From: Hydractinia symbiolongicarpus
Lineage: Eukaryota > Cnidaria > Hydrozoa > Anthoathecata > Hydractiniidae
Direction of reading: 5' to 3'
DNA: 64,000 nucleotides
Assembly: GCF_029227915.1 (NCBI RefSeq)
Contig: NC_079881.1
Span: 14,233,501-14,297,500, forward strand
The notes under the pieces are model-generated. The model saw nothing but the letters and a program-made list of their open reading frames with translations. It had not been told where the DNA came from and ran no database searches. Made by a program: the position numbers and the translations under genes. Below, piece by piece: positions 42,930 through 53,754 of the stretch (position 1 is the first letter of the stretch; each line of letters begins with the position of its first letter).

Positions 42930-44379
42930 CTTACGTTATTGCAAACGTTGAACACTACGATAGAGAGCAAACTTGGAAAATTTTTAAGTATTACGGAAGA
43001 GATTTCCGAAATTATTGAAGAGGAAGATCATCTAATAAAAGATGCTCAAGAAAGTAGTGACTTTGAAGTACGGGTAAGAAATGAACTGCTAATACTTGAT
43101 CGTTTCCTAAAATAAAAACAAGATAGAAGTGACACAGTCAGTACGAGGTCAGTTAGTGCTTCAAGCTCTATTAAACTGCCAAAAATTGAAATAAAAAAAT
43201 TTGATGGCGATCCAACTAATTGGTTTTCATTTATTGATTCTTTTGAAGCAGCAGTTGACAAAAACGATCACTTGTCTAATGTTGAAAAAATGAATTATTT
43301 GTTAGGATTTGTTGTTAAAAACTGAGTAATGATAATTATGAGATTGCTTTAAATTTGTTAAAAGATCGCTTCGGAGATCCGCAAATGATAATTTCAGGAC
43401 ATATGAATAAACTATTAAACTTGGAGCCTGTCATGGCTATTTCTGACGTTCGTAATTTACGCCAATTGTTCGATATAACTGAGGCGCAAGTGCGTAGTTT
43501 ACAATCTTTAGGAGTTCAATCTCAAAACTTTGGCTCAATGCTTATACCTGTGTTATTGCAAAAACTGCCAGGAGAATTGCGTCTGATTATTAGTCGCCAA
43601 CTTGGAAAAAACGCATGGAAAGTAAGCGAGGTAATGCAAGCTTTTAAAACTGAATTAGAAGCGCGAGAAAAAGTTTCAACCGGTCAGGAGGAAAGCCCTT
43701 GTTTTTCTGGTGCTTCCCTTTATGTTGGAAATCGACGGAATTTCGATGCGAAAGAAAGAAAATGTGCTTTTTGTGAAAACCCAGGGCACAAACCGCAATT
43801 TTGCTCTATTGTTTCCAAACCGACTGCGCGCTCTTCCATTTTAAAAAGGAAAGGATTATGCTTTTATGTCTACAGTCAGGCCATGTAGCAAGACACTGCA
43901 CAGTTAGATGGAAATGTTTTAAATGTAAGGGACGTCATCATGTGTCTATTTGCAATAAGGGTAATCGAGACCAGGATAGCAATGATCAGAATGAAGGTGA
44001 GGGAACTTCAAATAACGTGGCGAATACTGAATGTGATTTTAACACAGTTTTGTTACAAACTGCGTCTGCGGAAATTTTTTCTGATGATAAAAACTGTCAC
44101 AGGTTTAGAATTTTGTTTAATAGTGGCAGTCAAATGTCATACATTTATCCGCAAGCGGCGGAAAAATTGAAATTGAAAACAATCGACAAAAAACAAATGT
44201 GTCTTAAAACGTTTGGAGGAGCTAAACAAAACAAAACTTTGGACATGGTTAGATTTACCGTTAAAACAAAAAATGACGAAGAAAATATTACGGTAAACGC
44301 GTTCGTATCCGAAATATGCTATCCTTTGACAAACCAAAACATCGAGGGTGCAAAATCTAACTACCCTTCAAGTGGTTAA
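42930..44379 (+). pseudogene. BEL/Pao gag and aspartic protease (frame-broken)
   Basis: Gag-like reading starts near 42940. PKIEIKKFDGDPTNWFSF (about 43180) is the DUF1759 signature. After a stop near 43322 the frame continues 43337-43888 with NLLKDRFGDPQMI and LLQKLPGELRLIISRQLG. A zinc knuckle CAFCENPGHKPQFC follows, then a shift near 43860, a second knuckle CFKCKGRHHVSIC, and the DUF1758 protease region with FRILFNSGSQMSYIYP. The usual catalytic Asp-Ser/Thr-Gly is changed to Asn-Ser-Gly, so the protease would be inactive. The frame ends at 44377, where the polymerase should begin. Confidence 0.8.
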
Positions 44380-44399
44380 AACTGTTTCAATGGAAGGTC

Positions 44400-45734
44400 C
44401 AGAATAACAAGAATTTTGAAGTAGAAAAAGTGAAACTTGGTCTTTTTAAGAATGACGATGGATTTCTGCGATGTAAAGGTCGTGTACAAAATTCACCTTT
44501 TACCATACGACACTCGGCATCCAGTGTTTTTACCTACACAATGTGAGCTTTTGCCTCTTATTGTTTCGGATTCACATCGTGCTGTTAGTCATAATGGACC
44601 ACGTGACACTCTTTGTCACGTGCGTAAACAATTTTGGATACCGCGTCTCAGACAAGTTGTTAGAAATTTATTACGTAACTGTACATTGTGTAAAAGATTT
44701 GAAAGTAAAGCGTTTACTTACCCAAGTACTTCTGCGTTACCTGATTTTCGTTTGTCGTTGAACTTTGCCTTCACTATTGGAATCGATTATGCAGGTCCGT
44801 TGTATATACGAGATATTTATTCACGTTCTGATGTACATAAAGCGTGGATTTGTTTGATTACTTGTGCTAGCAGTAGAGCTGTTTATTTGGATATTAGTAC
44901 TGATTTGTCTGCTTCAGCTTGTGTTAATGTTTTAAAACGTTTTGTAAATAAAAATGGAGCTCCGAAAGTTATCAACTCAGACAATGGTTCTAACTTTATT
45001 AGTAAAGAAGTTCAACATTTTACATCATCACATGGCATTAAGTGGTGTTTTAATATTGAAACTGCCCCCTGGCAGGGTGGATATTTCGAAAGGATAATTC
45101 AGTCTCTTAAACGTTGTTTGAAAAAAGTACTTTTTAAAACTTTAGTTGATTATGAAGAGATGTTGACTATTTTCTCAGCAATTGAACGCATACTTAATAA
45201 CCGTCCTTTGACGTTTATTTACGACGATGTTAACGAAAGTCCATTAACTCCGAATCAATTAATATACGGAAAAAACGTTAGTATCGATTATGAAGAATAC
45301 GATGGCGAAAAAAGTGACGAGTTGACAGTTCGCGCGAAGTACATAAAATCTGGCTCGATCATTTTTGGAAACGTTGGTTAAATGAATACGTTGTCGATTT
45401 ACGCGAATTTCACAAACAGAAGAAGAAAAAGCTACAGTCCTCTTACGAAATTGAAGTAAACGATGTTGTTCTTATACACGATGATGTTAAAACTAGAGCA
45501 AAATGGAAGATAGGTCGAGTAACGGAATTGTTGAAAAGCAAGGACGCTCGTATACGTGCAGCAAAGGTATTAGTCGCAACTAACAACAATCGTAAAACGA
45601 TAATTACACGCACTTTGAACAAACTTTATCCTGTTGAACAGTCTGATCGCGACTACGAGAATGACAAGGAAGATAACGACGAAATTAAAATTGACTTTAT
45701 AAACGAAGATGACATCATCGTTTTTGGTGGGGAG
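44400..45734 (+). pseudogene. BEL/Pao integrase and C-terminal domain (frame-broken)
   Basis: A long open segment, 44437-45381, carries the zinc-binding HHCC-like part (H..AVSHNGPRDTLCHVRKQF, then RNCTLCKRF) and the DDE core. The catalytic triad is visible as Asp in TIGIDYAGPL, Asp in INSDNGSNF and Glu in GYFERIIQSL. A frameshift near 45360 moves into the DUF5641-like tail (DHFWKRWLNEYVVDL onwards), which stops at TAA overlapping the start of the 3' LTR (45737). Upstream the reading begins inside the RNase H/integrase linker (FKNDDGFLRCKGRVQNS), so the polymerase and RNase H have been deleted. Confidence 0.85.
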
Positions 45735-45864
45735 TGTTAATTATTTATGTATTTTTAACACGTGACTCTTAAAGCCACGTGTGACGAAAGTGATGTAGAT
45801 GTACAGAAAATTTTTTGTTGATGTAAGACACGTTTCCATGAGTTCCTTTTTACGAGATATTACA
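45735..45864 (+). repeat. 3' LTR of the BEL element
   Basis: 130 bp, TGTTAATT...ATTACA. It differs from the 5' LTR at four positions (about 97% identical). It is preceded by the purine tract GGTGGGGAG and followed by AAAGC, the second copy of the target duplication. Confidence 0.92.
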
Positions 45865-46460
45865 AAAGCTACGGCAAAAACTCCACAATCAATAGAGTTT
45901 TTTTGTTGATGGACAGGAGAAATGTTATCAGATAAGGTGCTTTCTGAAGTGAATGTGATATCGGCTATCTGCTTCCATACCGCTTCAGCAATTCTTCCAG
46001 CAAGTGAGTCGCAATAATATATCTAAATTAAGAGGAATAAAGAAACGTCTGCAATCCTTCTGGGGAAGTGATTGTTTTTCATTCTATTTTATTTTCTATT
46101 CTATCATACAGCTGTATGTAATTTTTCTTTGCTGTTTGCAATAGCAACGATTATCTTCTTCCTTTATCTTTTTGGCCATGTCGGTTCTTTTTCCTTTTCG
46201 TATCTTTTTCGATCTTGTACTTTGAATAAAAAAATACCTTTTTAACAATAAATGTAACTGGGCAATCCAATTTTTTCTTTTTTTGATTTTCTTATTTTCT
46301 TGCTATTTGCATGCCAATCTTTTCCATGGTGACACTGGTAGTCCTGGGAACCTAACACCATATAGGGAGCACCGGTAAATTTCATAGGCAGTTGGTCGTC
46401 TTTACTGCAAAATTCCCACAACATGCGTGGAGCTTTTTCGCTTGATATATCGCCCAATTT
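45865..46460 (-). pseudogene. N-terminal part and Ulp1 core of the outer transposon
   Basis: The minus strand near 46430-46260 reads RMLWEFCSKDDQLPMKFTGA, PYMVLGSQDYQCHHGKDWHA and a Lys-rich stretch, a segment I know from Ulp1/PHD transposon proteins. After frame loss around 46240, LAGRIAEAVWKQIADITF is readable near 46000, then HQQKNSIDCGVFAVAF at 45912-45865. QxN..DCG(V/L)FA is the catalytic Cys motif of Ulp1 (C48) proteases. The reading stops exactly at the BEL insertion and resumes at 37432. Confidence 0.75.
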
Positions 46461-47193
46461 AACTATTGTAACAAAAAAGAAAAGTAAGCTTTTTGAACTT
46501 CAGCTAACTGATAAGTATTTACAAAATGAAGTACCTTATTCTGTGAAACCTTTGGAGCATCTTGTGATGGAAAACTTTGAACGATGTTCATACTCATACT
46601 TCCCTAGTTCCGCTCTAAACTCATATGACTTAAATGTTTCAAAATCTAAAAGAAATCACTTAATAATGTCTAAGTTTTTCGTTTCTTTTTCTACTTAGCT
46701 AATCAATTATGCATAATAGTAAAAATATACCTGTAGCTTCTTCTTTCTTGTTTGGGAGCTCGTTTTTAATATTATCAATCGACTTTTCTTCCCTAATAGA
46801 TTCCATATCACAAGTAAACTAGGAGAAGAAAGAAATAATAATCAGTGAAAAATATTCTCAACAATGTTAGGAATAATCCGAAGAATAATCTATTCACTAT
46901 TTCGAAAAGAAAAAAAATGTTGTACCTACCAAATTTATCTTAAACTTTTTCCTTTTCGATAAAATAAATATTTTGAACCAAATTTCAATAAATAAAAAAT
47001 AATAAACTTGTCAGTAAAACAGTACAAAACAATTTAATTTCGTACAAACAACTATAAATCGTAATTGAATGATCACCCACGTGGTGTATCTACAGCATCA
47101 ACACTTTGAATATATATAAACAACTTTTCCGCGTAAAATTATTGTTTTCATCCAACTCGCATTCAGTGAATCGTGGACTCGCTTTTTTAACTT

Positions 47194-47225
47194 GGTTCTG
47201 AGTCACGCTGCATCTAGCCACTACC
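47194..47225 (-). repeat. Right TIR of the Ulp1/PHD element
   Basis: GGTTCTGAGTCACGCTGCAT...CCACTACC, followed directly by the second GATTTACAA target copy at 47226-47234. Pairing of the TIR with the 9-bp duplication on both sides makes the element borders exact. Confidence 0.9.
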
Positions 47226-47636
47226 GATTTACAAAAGCTAAGTTAAAATAATGTACCAAGTTTGCAATTAATACAAGAAAACGAGCGAAAGCCTGACATA
47301 CGGAAGCCGATAGGTGCAAAAAGTCTTTTCCAAAATTCTGTGAAAATGATTGCCGAAATATTATCTATATATTTCATCTTTGAAATTAACACCCATTCGG
47401 ATACATATTACAAACAATAAGGGAAAGGAATAATAAAAAAAAAAGAAATAAAAAAACAAAAAATAAAAAATATATATATTATAGTCTGATGTCGGCATCT
47501 AAAATCGTTCTGAAACGCAGTCTGTGTTCGGGGTATACCAATTCTCAATAATCATTCTTAGTTCGTCTATTATTGTTTCGTCTACATTAATGTTTTCCTT
47601 CAGCACAGAGAAGGGGGTGATTACATGGAAAATTTC

Positions 47637-47845
47637 AGCCCGGGCAAAAATTTCATCCCACCTTTAACTGAAAATTCACTCACATTAGGAATTGTGATTA
47701 CATGAAAAAATTTCAACCCGGGCTGAGATTTCGCCCCGGGAGAAATTTCAGCTCGGGGTAGAACAACCGTGCTAGGATTTTCGCCCCGGGGCGAAATGTC
47801 ATGTAGTCGCAAATATTTTTTCAGCCCGGGTGAAAACAACCATAC
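47637..47845. repeat. Cluster of TTTCAGCCCGGG-type motifs
   Basis: Six to seven copies of a degenerate motif: TTTCAGCCCGGGC, TTTCAACCCGGGC, TTTCGCCCCGGG, TTTCAGCTCGGGG, TTTTCGCCCCGGGG and TTTTCAGCCCGGG within 210 bp, some arranged as overlapping palindromes. The spacing and the adjacent Myb/SANT gene suggest subterminal binding sites for the element's own proteins. The block also reads as a minus-strand open frame (47621-47947), which is repeat-driven and not a gene. Confidence 0.65.
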
Positions 47846-47889
47846 GCATGCGTACATGGAAAAATTGTAACATTCAAGATGGCATCTCA

Positions 47890-48832
47890 ACAAGTGAAAA
47901 CAAGGTTTCGTTGGGATAAGGATGACAAAATAAGCAATATAATTCAATGCCTTGCAAACTACAAGTCATAGATGTAGTTTTCCAACTGTGACTTTAATGC
48001 TGGCAAGGTCAAGCAATATGAAGCTGTACGGAAGGCGATGGCTACTTTATATAGCTCCGATGTAGCCTAATTTTGGTCCTCCATCTTTGTCAGAAATGGA
48101 ACATTCGAGTAGTGATGACTGTAGTTCCGCTGCGTACAATGATTTTATTAATCAAAGAAAGAAAGATAAGGAGCTTATAAAAAAGGGTACGCAAGAGTGC
48201 AAGAGAAAATTAAAGATATAAGACAAAATTTTGGCGAGTGCTGTCACTTCTGGTCGTAGAAAGTGGCAGTGGAAAGGTGGTTTTGGAGTTTTATGACCAA
48301 CTTGTTGCAATTGGGGGTGGTTTTCCAGCAACAGAATCACTTGCGTTTGGAGCCAGCTTCGATAGTTTTATTACCAGACCTTCTTTCGGTCATGACGATA
48401 ATGATAACCTTGCTAATCAATCAGATGATGAAAGTTGTAATGGTGTTATGCTGGTTTGTTTTCATTTGGAGGAAGTATGGAGAGAACTGACTGTAGTATT
48501 TCACCAAGCACCTCTACTATTAAGATCGGAAAACAGCGAAAGTGAAAATCTACAGAAAACCTGGTTCCTCGTTTAATTGATAAACATATGGAGCAATTTT
48601 ATTAAATGATTCAAAGAAAGATGCGAAATTTAAAAGAGATATAGCAGAAGCAATATGCCAATCCAACAAAACATTTGCTTCCTCTATGCAAGAAATGAGT
48701 AGATCGATAACGTTAGTTGCTCAGGGATTATCTCAGGCAATGGAAGTAATAGGACAAGTCATGATGCAGGGTAATAACCAAAATTATATGCACAGTGTCC
48801 GAGTAACACGTTTTCAACAGCACCTGTTATAA
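47890..48832 (+). pseudogene. Myb/SANT-like DNA-binding protein of Harbinger type (frame-broken)
   Basis: Start ATG near 47890: MASQQVKTRFRWDKDDKISN (Myb/SANT-like helix start), then IIQCLANYKS. A small deletion follows, then FNAGKVKQYEAVRKAMATLY, SSDDCSSAAYNDFINQRKKD and KDIRQNF. A shift near 48235 leads to SGSGKVVLEFYDQLVAIGGG and FPATESLAFGASFDS. A further shift leads to the C-terminal coiled region KRDIAEAICQSNKTFASSMQ, which ends near 48832. Such proteins accompany the nuclease in Harbinger transposons and help it reach DNA. Three or more lesions: dead. A young domesticated gene is unlikely given the shifts. Confidence 0.7.
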
Positions 48833-48872
48833 ACCAAGGGAATCAGTCTAGTCAACTCAATTCATATTTGAC

Positions 48873-49350
48873 ATTCCTTCAAAATAATTCCTTGTTACCC
48901 TCTGCCAATGAATATGACATTGGTAAGGTGAAAGAAAAATGAGACTTTAATTTTGTTTTATTTATGCTATTATATGGATACAAGCAGGACAGCAGAGAAG
49001 AAAAATCTTTGTATGCATGTCTTTGTATGCTTCCATACCGCTTCAGCAATTCTTCCAGCAAGTGAGTCGCAATAATATATCTAAATTAAGAAGAATAAAG
49101 AAACGTCTGCAATCCTTCTGGGGAAGTGATTGTTTTTCATTCTATTTTATTTTCTATTCTATCATACAGCTGTATGTAATTTTTCTTTGCTGTTTGCAAT
49201 AGCAACGATTCCTTCAAAATAATTCCTTGTTACCCTCTGCCAATGAATATGACATTGGTAAGGTGAAAGAAAAATGAGACTTTAATTTTGTTTTATTTAT
49301 GCTATTATATGGATACAAGCAGGACAGCAGAGAAGAAAAATCTTTGTATG
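48873..49350. repeat. 143-bp identical direct duplication with 183-bp captured filler
   Basis: 48873-49015 and 49208-49350 are identical over 143 bp. Between them, 49028-49210 is a copy of 45970-46152 (183 bp, one mismatch), which belongs to the Ulp1/PHD transposon 3 kb to the left. At the left junction TCTTTGTATG is repeated twice. This is the footprint of a repair event that copied a distant template. Confidence 0.92.
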
Positions 49351-49509
49351 TTGCTCAAGGAAAAATTCTAGCTAGTTCTAGATGATCAACTTTACTTCTC
49401 TCTTGTCTGCTGTCACTTGACTTGACTGGACTGGTAAAAATGAAAAGGCTTTGGTTCCGAGTAAAATAGACACGAGTGCTGAATAATTATACGACAAGCG
49501 ATCTTGGTC

Positions 49510-50100
49510 TTCAATATATTTTTAAATTTTTCTAATTGCTTTCAAGTAGCGAACTTCTAAAACAATTGTAATAAAAGTATCTGAATCATAATCTCTGTAA
49601 GGAACAGGAAACATTTGGAAAGAAGAAAAATAAAACAATGACAATATATTAAATAGTCGATGAGGCCAGTGGAAAAATCCACTGAGGCAGGATAAAAATT
49701 TTGATGACGTCAGCAACCTATCCATTAAAAATTTAGAATTTTGTTTTCACGTTGCCTCTATTGTGTAGACCTTAAAGCGCTGATCAAGAAAATATATATG
49801 ATCATGTGCTTTTGATATCAGCGGTTAATGATATATAAAGAAGGGTTTAAAAATTTTGCTGACGTCAGCAATGGCCCCCAAAACCGAATTTTTTTTTTTA
49901 GAAATTTGTATACCTGTTGCCTTCATCGTATAGATCTTGAACCGCTGATCAAGAAAATGTATAGGACCATGTAATTTTGACAAACGGTTTCGAAAATATT
50001 GAGGTTCAAAAGTTTTTTGATGACGTCATCAACCAGATCATTTGTAATTTTCGCAGTTCTGTGGGACTTTTTATAATGGAATACGGGTTGTAATTTAAGC
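49510..50100. repeat. Dispersed repeat with ~130-bp units (copy 2, inverted)
   Basis: Contains GGCCAGTGGAAAAATCCACT then GAGGCAGG, two or three units with C(C/G)CTGATCAAGAAAAT(A/G)TAT and GATCATGTG/GACCATGTA, and TGACGTCAGCAA / TGACGTCATCAACC motifs at each unit boundary. Inverse of the family at 13.56-13.97 kb. The TGACGTCA palindrome recurs three times. No coding. Confidence 0.65.
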
Positions 50101-50510
50101 AGATTTGTGGGACATGACATGCATGAAAACGTACCGTAACTAGTTCTGTAGAGCCTGTTTAATTTTAGTTTGTCCCGGGTGGACAACACAACAGTACAAT
50201 TTTAATGTACGTCAGTCCTTGTTTTCACTCTACAAAATCTTGTGAAATTTTGTCATGTTTTAACTAAATTTTGGTAGTTTTCTAAGAGCATTTAAGAGTA
50301 TTCGAAATGCAACTTAGGAGGTTAGGGACTCAAGCAGTTTTCTGTGGCTTGTCTGCCACACCTAAGAACAAGAACGTCGAACGCATGCAAATTCGATAAC
50401 CTTTTGGCGAGTTTGTAAAATTACTGTAAGCAAATTCTTGATGAGTAGACACGACTTTTGACATAACTCTATCTATGCAATCAATCTTGTGTTGTGCGTG
50501 GAACCGGTAA

Positions 50511-51165
50511 AAGGAAGAAACTTTCGCTGGAATAAAGTTTCGTGGTTTCGCGTTTTTTGGGGCCTTTTCGCGAAAGTTTCTTCCGCGAAATTTTTTAAAA
50601 CGTGTTGTCCGCGAAAGTTTTTTCCCGCGACTTTTTCTAAAACGTGTGTCTGAAAAAGTTTTTTCCTGCCAATTTTTTTGTAAATTTAGTTCCTAGTGAA
50701 GGCTGTTAATTGTATTTAACTACTCAGTAAAAGCAAAAAACAAGTATTGTTGTCTTATTTTTTTTTTTTTTTTTTAATCAGTTGAGTTTATAGGAATGGC
50801 TTTGAGAAGAAAGGCTTAGAAACTATAACAAAGGTGATAAAGAAGCAGAACAATAATTTTTGTAATTTTTATCAACGAGAAAATAATTTTCATTCAAAAG
50901 ATGATGAAATTTCGGAATATTGCGAAGACATTATAATCATAGACTAAGAATATTATATAGTATTTTTTTTTTGTGATAAAATAATAACAACATTCATATC
51001 CTTTGTTTTGTATTGTTTTTTAATACTTTATTATCGGTCTGCGAAAGTTTTTTCCCGTAAATTATTTTCAAATTGCTCTTCCGGGAAAGTTTTTTCCCGC
51101 AAAATGCAAAATTTTTGCGGTTCTTCCGCACCGCAAAACTTTTTTCCAGCGAAAGTTTCTTCCTT
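50511..51165. mobile_element. TAA-flanked MITE (655 bp) with GCGAAAGTTTTTTCCCGC repeats
   Basis: The left end AAGGAAGAAACTTTCGCTGG and the inverted right end AAGGAAGAAACTTTCGCTGG match over 22 bp. The target duplication is TAA (50508-50510 and 51166-51168), as in PIF/Harbinger elements. Subterminal regions on both sides carry several GCGAAAGTTTCTTCC(C)GCGAA-type motifs (50560-50660 and 51040-51120). A poly-T run of about 17 is near 50758. No coding capacity. Confidence 0.82.
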
Positions 51166-51169
51166 TAAA

Positions 51170-53730
51170 GTATTTTGCGTAAAACCATTTTCAGGTAAAG
51201 AAAATTACTCTTAAAAAGAAAAGAGAATATAATGGTGAAAAAATATCAATTGCAGCGCCTTTAGTATTTGTATTCCTAAAAAAACTTTTAATTATAGGGT
51301 AAAAATGCATTATGAATAAAAAATTACAGAAGCACGGGGGAAGGGGGCGTTCATTAAGGGCCAAGAGTAAGTATGAAGTTGGTGTTAGATGCGAGGGAAT
51401 AAATAATTCGACGTTTAGAATTTCAAATCACAAAACGTCTATTTTAAAAACGTGTAAAACAGGATTTTTAGTTTCTTTTCACCATCTAGTCCCCAGACTG
51501 CATCGTACAAAAAGCAATGAAAATAGAACTTAGGTAGTTTTGTGGGACCAGTTGCAAGTAAAAATTAACATAAAAAAACAAAAAATTCAGCACTGCTATG
51601 TTTTTAAAAGAACGTCTAAATTTCAGCTGATGCTGGATGGATGTGCATAATTTTTAACACTTTTCTAAAAATAAGGATATATATGGTCAGATTAACGGAT
51701 GATAATAAATATTTTTAGGATTGGAATAACCAGGACACTCAGCTAAACTTTCACTCAATTTGAATTTCATTCAAGCAGCGCTGGATCGCAACGGCCAAGA
51801 TTACGGTCAGTATATGTGCGAGAATGCTGATTGGCTATTGTGAAAATTGGATATTGTGCACAAAAACGTAAATGATGTTAATAATTTGGGCAAATTGCTC
51901 AAAATAAAATTACTTTTAAAATTAACTTTACGCTGTTAGATATAGAAATAAAATCATTTTAATCCAACTAGCTAGCTAGATTTTTTTAACGCGCGCTACT
52001 TCTAAAAATATTTTTATAAATAATGTTTACTTTTTATTTTTTGCTGTTTATTTTTTGCAATATTTTTAAAATAAGTACGTTAACAATGACAAGGTTACTG
52101 ATTAGCCGAAACTTTATGATTAATCACGTGATGCTAATGTGAGCAAAATCCGTTGCAACTTAGCTCTCGTTTTCTCGAAATAAGAGTGCTAAGTATACTT
52201 GGCTAGGATTGAAAAAAATGATGTTGAAGTTATTGTAAAAACATACGTGTACAGCAGTTCTAAAACAATTGTTTATTAGTAATTTATTAGTAATTATTAG
52301 TTTATTAGTAATTCTAGACTCACATTATTTTGTTCTTATAGTCAATGAAAGAATTAATTTAATTAATTTTTGGTAGAATCTCACCTCAACGTTCTTATAA
52401 ACTAGGTTTTTGTAAAAATTTCGCTTACTTGTCAAGTTGTATTAATTTTGAGATTGTCGTTTTGTAAATTGTTGCGATGACAAAACAATAACTGTTTTTA
52501 TACGGATATTTCTTTAGAACACCAGTCGTTTTTATAAAACTGGCGAAGAAGTCTCAGTGTAAAATCTGGCGTTCTCTTTTCCTCTAAGATTTTATCAACT
52601 GAGTTAACAAATAAAGATGGCGCGCTTTAATTGTAAATTTCTTTTGAAATATTATATTTTCGGACTATATATCAGTCGCATAGCATAATGGATAATTTTT
52701 AAAACTATCTTTTCACGTTGATATTTTTGAATTTTTGGCGCCATTTTTAACAACTTTCTTTTCTTGCACTCATTATTACTCCATGCCTTATTCAATAACT
52801 TTTTCCTTTTCTCCATTCTGTGTAAAAATTGTTAATGCTGCTTTCCATTAACGCTTTTATGGCCGCATCTCCCTGTGCTAAAACGTCAGCTCTTAATACG
52901 CTCAATTTCCATTACATTAAAGATGGCAGCGTTTTCTGAATTTTTATTGCTTATTAAAGACAGCGCTCAAAGCTCCCGACAAGAAAGTTCGCTACTTCTC
53001 AACTTCCTGACTTCCGAAATTTCAGGCGCTGCGTCCAGAAATATTTTGCAATGTGCATGCTCAAACGCTGCAACCAAAAACGCTACAATGAAAACCTTTA
53101 CTTATATTTTATAATAAAGTTAGTCTTCGTTTATACATGCACATTTTCTTAGATGAGAACACCTTTCTTTTTTTTTCGCCTTTTCGGTGCCTTACACTGA
53201 TCTCTTTATGAAACACCTGTCATTTGAAGCACATCAAATGTTAAAGTAAACTCAGTATAAGAACGACTAATGATACAAAATTTCTGGGAAAAAATTATGT
53301 CACTTTAAAATTAACATTCTATCATTTTAAGACTAATATTTAAAACCTTGTTTGCAAACACGTTTTGTAATAAGATCCAACTATATAAGAATATGGCTTC
53401 AAAGGTCTAAAACGTTAAAACATATTAAGAACATTTTGAGGCTTTAAATTTAAAACGTTAAGAACATTCGAAGATTTCCTTCAAGTTGAGTGTTCCCATA
53501 AGTGTATTCGTCCTCTGAATACACTTTTTTATAAGAACCAGAAAATTTAGCTTCAGTCTGAATGTTCTTACCTTAAGGGAAGAAATCAACGCATATTACC
53601 TTATTTCCGAATTTTATGCAATTTTTCTTTTTAACATTCACTTTAGAGATCTTCAAAATAAAAATGCGTTAATTTACAAATTTTTTTTCCGCATTTTATT
53701 GAGGTCCTATTCGCAAAGTTTAATGTAACT
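51170..53730. other. No recognised gene (2.5 kb)
   Basis: Short open frames (51312-51530, 52875-53111) have no recognisable domain. TTAGTAATTTATTAGTAATT short tandem copies lie at 52270-52310. No TIR pair was found. Could be intergenic host DNA. Confidence 0.4.
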
Positions 53731-53754
53731 TACTTTCGTAGTAATCGAAGCAAG

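Larger units (their letters stand above)
37433..45864 (+). mobile_element. BEL/Pao LTR retrotransposon, RT-deleted, with hAT in its 5' LTR
   Basis: The 5' LTR is 37433-37540 plus 42657-42678 (interrupted); the 3' LTR is 45735-45864. Each is 130 bp, starts TGTTAATT and ends TTACA, with four mismatches between them. The target duplication is AAAGC (37428-37432 and 45865-45869). Internal order: candidate tRNA primer site TGGTCAAACCGAGCCGG at 42679, gag (DUF1759-like), zinc knuckles, aspartic protease (DUF1758-like), integrase with DUF5641-like tail, and purine tract GGTGGGGAG before the 3' LTR. That order is BEL/Pao. Reverse transcriptase and RNase H are missing between about 44380 and 44400, so it cannot copy itself. 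Confidence 0.92.
36766..47225 (-). mobile_element. Ulp1/PHD DNA transposon (Mutator/Rehavkus-like), split by nested elements
   Basis: TIRs of 32 bp with one mismatch: GGTAGTGGCTAGATGCAGCG at 36766 and its inverse ending at 47225. They are flanked by the 9-bp direct duplication GATTTACAA (36757-36765 and 47226-47234). Nine-base duplications are typical of Mutator-group elements. The minus strand encodes an Ulp1-like cysteine-protease segment (46.0-45.87 and 37.43-37.30 kb) and a PHD finger (37.20-37.02 kb). Ulp1 domains occur in some MULEs, and PHD fingers with 9-bp duplications are reported for Rehavkus-type elements; the name is tentative. The BEL element occupies 37433-45864, leaving about 2 kb of original sequence. 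No DDE core was recognised in what remains, so this copy is probably non-autonomous. Confidence 0.85.
47600..49350 (+). mobile_element. PIF/Harbinger-type element remnant (Myb/SANT gene side)
   Basis: Begins around AGAAGGGGGTGATTACATGG (47609), which resembles the GGGGGTGATTCA blocks at 16.7 and 18.7 kb. A cluster of CCCGGG motifs fills 47637-47840, and a Myb/SANT-like gene follows. The nuclease gene is not present. The right part contains a recent duplication with foreign filler (48.87-49.35 kb). The right terminus was not identified. Confidence 0.6.

Noticed and set aside
36766-47225. Treating the Ulp1/PHD and hAT genes as host genes
   Set aside because: Both lie inside exact transposon termini with target duplications, so they are transposon genes unless domestication is shown.
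47621-47947. 108-codon minus-strand frame as a gene
   Set aside because: It is produced by the repeated CCCGGG motif cluster and has no recognisable domain.
52875-53114. Plus-strand 79-codon frame with Met-Ala-Ala context
   Set aside because: No domain, no splice support, nothing conserved that I recognise; listed only as part of an empty region.
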